Below are positions 4,889-8,917 of a stretch of 8,917 bases of DNA, one piece after another. The DNA is from an uncultured Phaeodactylibacter sp. (GTDB taxonomy: Bacteria > Bacteroidota > Bacteroidia > Chitinophagales > Saprospiraceae), in NCBI GenBank assembly GCA_913062745.1, contig CAJXXJ010000117.1:1-8917 (forward strand), given 5' to 3'. Below the pieces are notes generated by a model. The model was not told the origin of the DNA. It saw only the letters and a list, made by a program, of their open reading frames with translations, and searched no databases. A program made the translations under genes and the position numbers. How positions within the stretch are numbered: position 1 is the first letter of the stretch; each line of letters opens with the position of its first letter.

Positions 4889-7846
4889 ATGAAGTGGCTG
4901 CTGCGCGCAGCTGGTCAAAATATAGCAATCTTGAGACTACTGAATAAAGCTTTGGTCCTTTTACTGGGAACTGCCGTAGTGGCGGCCTGCACGACTACCA
5001 AAAAGCGCAGTGAGATGTCTGCCCTTGGGGAGCTTTACCACAATACCACAGCTCACTACAACGGCTACTTCAATGCCAATGAGATCGTGATGCTCAGTGT
5101 GGCTTCTCTGGAGCAGCAGCACCGGGATAACTTTACGCAAATCCTGCCGATGTATCCTTACCTGGCCGTAGCGGATGCCTCTTCCGTCTCCCCGGACCTC
5201 GATATTGCTATGGAGAAAGTCTCGATAGTCGTCAACCTGCACCCTTACAGCAAGTGGACGGATGACAGCTACATGCTGTTTGGTAAAGCGCAGTACCTCA
5301 AGCGGGATTACGAATCGGCGGAGGAAACCTGGCGCTACTTCGAAGGGGAATTCAACCCGGAAGAAATGGAGCGCAAGGAGAAGAAGACTAAGGCCGACAA
5401 AAAAGTCCAAAAGAAAAAGAAGAAAAAGAAGAAGCGCAAGCGCAGCAAGAAGAAGAAAAACAAGATGAGCAAGAAGAAGGCGCGCGCGCTTAAAAAATAC
5501 AACAAAGCGGTACGCAAAGCCCGCAAAAGCGGGGGCAAGGCACCGGAAAAGCCGGCTATCCTGCAGAAGGGTAACGAAGCCGAGCAGGCAGCAAAGGAAG
5601 CCAAGCGTAAGGAAAATGAGGAAGAGCTGGCTAAAGACAGCAACCCGGAGGAAGAGCCACCGGAAGACGGGCCGCTGAAGCACCGCCCTGCTTATCAGGA
5701 AGGCATGCTGTACTACGCGCTGACGATGATAGAGCGGGATAAGCACGACTTTGCACAGCGCATCCTCAACGAGCTGCTCAGCAGTGGCACCACCTTTGAA
5801 GACATCCGCGCGCGCGCAGCAGCAGCACAGGCCCATCTGCATATCAAAACGGAACAGTATGTGAATGCACTGCCGGCGCTCAAGCAAGCGATAGAACTGG
5901 AGAAAGACAAAAAGAAGAAGGCACGCTATGCCTTTATCATGGCGCAGCTTTATCAGGAGCTGGGCAACAGCAGCGGGGCCTACGCAGCCTTTGAGCAGTG
6001 CCTGAGCTACCGCCCCCGCTATGAAATGGAGTTCAACTGTGAGCTCAGCATGGCACAGAATGCCTGGGCGAGCGGCAAAGGCAACTCCCGCGATGCACGG
6101 GAAAAGCTGGAGCGTATGCTGCGGGAAGACAAAAATGCGGAATACAAAGACCAGATTTACTTTGCAATGGCAATGATCGCCTTCAAGGAGGGCGATGAGC
6201 CGGAAGGCATCCGCAACCTGCAGCTCGCGCTGCAAAACAGTCAGGGCAACCGGGCACAGCAGGCAGAAGCCTACCTTACCCTGGCCGACCTGTACTACGA
6301 GGATGAGGCGTATATCAAGGCCAGCAATTACTACGACAGCACCCTGACCGTGCTCAATAAGGAAGACGACCGCTTCAAGCGGGTGGAGGCCCTGGCCAAC
6401 AACCTGGAAGACATCGCCAATAACCTGCTAATCATACAGACGCAGGACAGCCTCCTGCGCATCAGCGAAATGACCGTGGAGGAGCAGGAAGCCCTGGCGC
6501 TGCGCATTAAGCGCGAGCGGGATGAAGAGCGCCGCAAACAGCTCGTGGCGCAGGCCAACCGGGCGGCCAACAGCCGGGGCGGCTTTAACAGCACCGTGCA
6601 GAGCCGCGTCAATGTAGGCAGCAACGTCCCGGAAAGTAAGTTCTTTGCTTACGACGACCGCGCCCTGCGCCGGGGCAGCCGCGAGTTTAGCAGACAGTGG
6701 GGTACCCGTCCGCTGGAAGACAACTGGCGGCGTTCAAGCGCCGCTTCCGGGGCAGAACTGGAAGAGTTGCTGGCTGAAGGAGATGAAAACGACCCAAGCA
6801 TCCTGACCGAAGAGGAAATTCAGAAATTGCTGGGCGATGTGCCCAACGACGAGAAGTCTAAAGCCACTGCCAATATCAAAATACAGGAGGCCATGTCTAA
6901 GTTGGGCAGCCTCTACCGGGAGCGCCTGGAAAAAACCGACAAAGCCATCGAGATACTCGAACGGCTGAACGAGCGCTACCCGGAAAATGCTTATCAGCTG
7001 GATTCCTGGTATCAGCTGTACCTGGCGTACGGTGAAATCGGCAACAACGCTAAAGCACAGGAGTACGCCGATAAGATTGTCGACAAGTACCCAAGTTCTA
7101 CCTATGCGCTCATCATCAGGAACCCGAACTACGCAGAGGAAATGCTGGCCGAAGAACGGGCGGTCAACCGTTACTACGAGCAGGCATTTAAGGCGTTCAA
7201 AGCTGGAAACTACCGGGAGGCCTACACCATGAGCAACGATGCCAAGCAAAAGTTTGGAGCAGCCAACCCGCTGCAGGCTAAGTTCTCCCTGCTCTCCGCT
7301 ATGGCTTCCGGGAATGTGGAAGGCAAAGAGGCCTACATCGAAAACCTGCGCAGCGTGGTAGCCCGCTACCCGGATACCGAGGAGCAGCTGCGCGCGCGGG
7401 AAATCCTCCGCCTGCTGGGCGAAACCACTGCCAGCCTGCCCGCCGGTGCCAAGGAAGAGCTGGAGAAGTTCCAGTTTGAAGAAGACAAACTGCACTACGT
7501 CATCATCGCCTTTGATACCAAGGAGTTTAACCTCAACGATGCCAAAATTGCAGTATCGGACTACAACCAGAAGTACCACAAACTGGACCGGCTGCGGATT
7601 TCCAACCTCTTCCTGGGGATGGAGGCAGATAGCCGCGTGCCCATCCTGGTGCTGCGCCGCTTCAATGACAAAAACGAGGCGATGCGCTACTATCAGGGCG
7701 TTGAAGCCAAGCGGGATGAATTCCTCGGCGACCTCGACGTGGGCTTTCAGGTGCTGCCGATTACCCAAAATAACTACCGGGAGGTGCTGAAGGAGCGTTC
7801 TGTGGAAAACTATCAGGTATTCTTCCGGGAGTATTACACGAATTGA
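4889..7846 (+). CDS. sprE: Type IX secretion/gliding lipoprotein SprE (PorW), TPR-rich
   Basis: A 985-residue lipoprotein. The signal peptide ends in a VAAC lipobox, with Cys34 as the lipidated residue. It continues with the family's hallmark block LYHNTTAHYNGYFNANE (49-65) and TQILPMYPY (83-91). TPR-like helical pairs are seen at about 120-152, 266-300, 303-337, 343-376, 418-449, 455-490 and 664-735. A conserved C-terminal domain (about 865-960) begins DKLHYVIIAFDTKEFN. SprE (Flavobacterium) and PorW (Porphyromonas) are needed for type IX secretion, and PorW is thought to connect the PorK/PorN ring to the Sov translocon at the outer membrane. Unusual features are a very Lys-rich insert (about 162-215), an acidic segment (230-260), and a charged coiled-coil-like, Arg/Asn-rich part (about 530-620) that separates the two TPR blocks. 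It has its own promoter. No clear terminator was found downstream. SprE and PorW are names for the same family. Confidence 0.9.
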   Translation: MKWLLRAAGQNIAILRLLNKALVLLLGTAVVAACTTTKKRSEMSALGELYHNTTAHYNGYFNANEIVMLSVASLEQQHRDNFTQILPMYPYLAVADASSVSPDLDIAMEKVSIVVNLHPYSKWTDDSYMLFGKAQYLKRDYESAEETWRYFEGEFNPEEMERKEKKTKADKKVQKKKKKKKKRKRSKKKKNKMSKKKARALKKYNKAVRKARKSGGKAPEKPAILQKGNEAEQAAKEAKRKENEEELAKDSNPEEEPPEDGPLKHRPAYQEGMLYYALTMIERDKHDFAQRILNELLSSGTTFEDIRARAAAAQAHLHIKTEQYVNALPALKQAIELEKDKKKKARYAFIMAQLYQELGNSSGAYAAFEQCLSYRPRYEMEFNCELSMAQNAWASGKGNSRDAREKLERMLREDKNAEYKDQIYFAMAMIAFKEGDEPEGIRNLQLALQNSQGNRAQQAEAYLTLADLYYEDEAYIKASNYYDSTLTVLNKEDDRFKRVEALANNLEDIANNLLIIQTQDSLLRISEMTVEEQEALALRIKRERDEERRKQLVAQANRAANSRGGFNSTVQSRVNVGSNVPESKFFAYDDRALRRGSREFSRQWGTRPLEDNWRRSSAASGAELEELLAEGDENDPSILTEEEIQKLLGDVPNDEKSKATANIKIQEAMSKLGSLYRERLEKTDKAIEILERLNERYPENAYQLDSWYQLYLAYGEIGNNAKAQEYADKIVDKYPSSTYALIIRNPNYAEEMLAEERAVNRYYEQAFKAFKAGNYREAYTMSNDAKQKFGAANPLQAKFSLLSAMASGNVEGKEAYIENLRSVVARYPDTEEQLRAREILRLLGETTASLPAGAKEELEKFQFEEDKLHYVIIAFDTKEFNLNDAKIAVSDYNQKYHKLDRLRISNLFLGMEADSRVPILVLRRFNDKNEAMRYYQGVEAKRDEFLGDLDVGFQVLPITQNNYREVLKERSVENYQVFFREYYTN

Positions 7847-8219
7847 TCGGTTTCACGCTGTCTTGCAGAGTGGGCATGGGGTCTTATGTCTGGTTTATGC
7901 GCTTTTGCCGGGTAACAACTACGGAGTAAATGTGGATGGCGGCAGAGATGATGTGGGTATTGGGCTTTGTCTGTCTGTAGAAGCAGGCGGAACCCTCCGC
8001 GCTCTAACAGTGCCAGAAAGTGGTTTCTTTACACCGGGCGATACGCGTCAGCTCGTCTTTCTGAAAAGGGAGGGGAAACAAAATATCCCCTAGCGTTGCG
8101 TAACCGAGGGGCAGCCGCTCTGTTCCAATTGGCTGGCGAAGAAAAGAAGGCAGAACAATGATTATTCAGCGAAATGTACAAGCGCACGCCGGAAAAAGTT
8201 AATATTTTTGACGCCTAAA
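7847..8219 (+). other. Intergenic stretch without a convincing gene; possible decayed domain remnant
   Basis: Short open frames exist here, but none has a recognisable domain or consistent coding character. One part (7867-7980), read with stops in frame, gives G-S-Y-x6-C-R-V and later L-G-F. This loosely recalls the C-terminal end of formylglycine-generating-enzyme-like domains. A 5-bp hairpin with a 4-base loop follows (7987-7991 with 7996-8000), and another short one pairs 8072-8076 with 8086-8090. Neither has a T tract, so neither is a clear terminator for the SprE/PorW gene. Confidence 0.3.
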
Positions 8220-8249
8220 TTGCAGAAGAAAAATTTATTAGTATATTTG
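8220..8249 (+). promoter_or_regulatory. Perfect Bacteroidota-type promoter for the secreted-protein gene
   Basis: TTG (8220-8222), 19 bases, then TATATTTG (8242-8249), a full consensus match in an AT-rich setting. The start would be near 8256, so the transcript would have an unusually long leader of about 160 bases before the ATG at 8416. I saw no clear riboswitch structure in that leader. Confidence 0.65.
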
Positions 8250-8415
8250 AGTTCTCTGAGAGGAACTACTCATCCGACTGATAAATTGCACACTCCCCCC
8301 TTTTAGTATCCCTATTCTGATGTAATGATGCATAATACAACTTGCTATGGCTTACAGCCCCGCGCTGTACGTTCATTGCTTTGTTAAAATACTTCAACAC
8401 TAAACCTAATTAATT

Positions 8416-8917
8416 ATGATGCAAATGTACACACGTATGCCAGCGTGCTGTAAAAGTATTCTGGCATTAGTAATGATTTTATTTTCTGGTGCCGCTTTGC
8501 AGGCACAGTGCTCTGTGGGCAACCCGTTTTCATCCTCTTCTGCCCCTACTAATGAAGGAGCTACAACCCTGTTAACAACTTGTATTTACGGGGGTGAATA
8601 CCGCGCTGTCACCAATATGCAAGCTGGTAGTACTTACCGTTTTGAAACCTGTGGTGATGCAGATTTTGATACTCAAATCACCATCTTTGCAGAAGGGGGA
8701 GGCGCTGCTTTAGCATTTAATGATGATTTCTGCGGGCTTCAGTCCAGCGTGGAGTTTACACCTTCTACTACAGGTACCTACTGGGTGCAAGTTAACGAGT
8801 TCAACTGCACTTCTAACACTACCTGCATGACACTTAATGCCATCCTGGTCAGCGCAGCTGACAACGGAGGCGGCGGCGGGCCTGCCAATGATTTATGTAG
8901 CCACGCGGCCCCGATCG
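8416..8917 (+). CDS. Secreted Cys-rich protein with PPC-like domain (3' part cut off by window edge)
   Basis: The first 167 codons of a larger exported protein. A basic N terminus is followed by a hydrophobic stretch (14-27) and a likely signal peptidase I site after AQA-Q (about 31). Tandem ATGs (8416 and 8419) leave the exact start open. Residues about 45-146 look like a PPC-type beta-sandwich (the bacterial pre-peptidase C-terminal domain): YRFETCGDADFDTQITIF, then FNDDFCG, then a GTYWVQVNEF strand, with six cysteines (56, 79, 106, 131, 137 and 32 nearby) that could form disulfides. A Gly linker (151-155) leads to PANDLCSHAAPI, the usual opening of a second such module. A catalytic domain or a type IX sorting domain may follow outside the window. 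Codons are more AT-rich than in the SprE/PorW gene. A role in adhesion or as a secreted enzyme is possible but not shown. Confidence 0.8.
   Translation, partial: MMQMYTRMPACCKSILALVMILFSGAALQAQCSVGNPFSSSSAPTNEGATTLLTTCIYGGEYRAVTNMQAGSTYRFETCGDADFDTQITIFAEGGGAALAFNDDFCGLQSSVEFTPSTTGTYWVQVNEFNCTSNTTCMTLNAILVSAADNGGGGGPANDLCSHAAPI

Noticed and set aside
4961..6235. 424-codon open frame on the minus strand inside the SprE/PorW gene
   Set aside because: It is the reverse-strand shadow of a strongly supported lipoprotein gene. Its Leu/Phe-rich run is simply the complement of the Lys codon tract, and it has no domain.
6734..7768. 344-codon open frame on the minus strand inside the SprE/PorW gene
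   Set aside because: Antisense to conserved TPR and C-terminal domains, with no recognisable motif; long antisense frames are expected from the codon bias here.
7863..8093. 76-codon plus-strand open frame just after the SprE/PorW gene
   Set aside because: No start context, no domain along its length, and it overlaps another unsupported frame at 7967-8161; more likely a remnant or chance.

Overview
The window looks like chromosomal DNA from a Bacteroidota species, most likely of the Saprospiria type. Three things point there: a SprE/PorW type IX secretion lipoprotein, found only in that phylum; several promoters of the Bacteroidota form (TTTG or TTG, about 19-21 bases, TAnnTTTG) with no clear Shine-Dalgarno sites; and a secreted Cys-rich beta-sandwich protein typical of the group. 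The genus is inference. Base composition is moderately GC-rich in genes and clearly AT-rich between them.

Left part (1-2259, minus strand): a tight unit radA (DNA repair/recombination ATPase), a DCC-family thiol-disulfide oxidoreductase-like protein, and a truncated RluA-type pseudouridine synthase. The last two are separated by one base, so they are probably translationally coupled.

Middle (2260-2885): this gap seems to hold two small items. A plus-strand candidate small RNA ends in a textbook C(UUCG)G terminator with eight Ts. Facing it is a 45-residue minus-strand ORF with a complete DksA/TraR-type four-cysteine zinc finger. It starts just after the strong terminator of the next gene, a Bax inhibitor-1/YccA-family membrane protein (2886-3659), which has its own consensus promoter. 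Upstream of that, also on the minus strand, is a membrane-anchored M23 (LytM-like) peptidase (3788-4696).

Right part: a 192-bp divergent region carries two TAATTTTG -7 boxes facing away from each other, one for the peptidase and one for the 985-residue SprE/PorW lipoprotein (4889-7846). SprE/PorW belongs to the type IX secretion machine, and the divergent peptidase could plausibly act on the same envelope layer. About 570 bases without a convincing gene follow. They may hold a decayed fragment of a formylglycine-generating-enzyme-like domain, and they contain a perfect consensus promoter for the last gene, a secreted protein (8416 to the window end, truncated) with a PPC-like domain and a Gly linker to a second domain. 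That protein is a reasonable candidate client of the secretion system, but its C terminus is outside the window.
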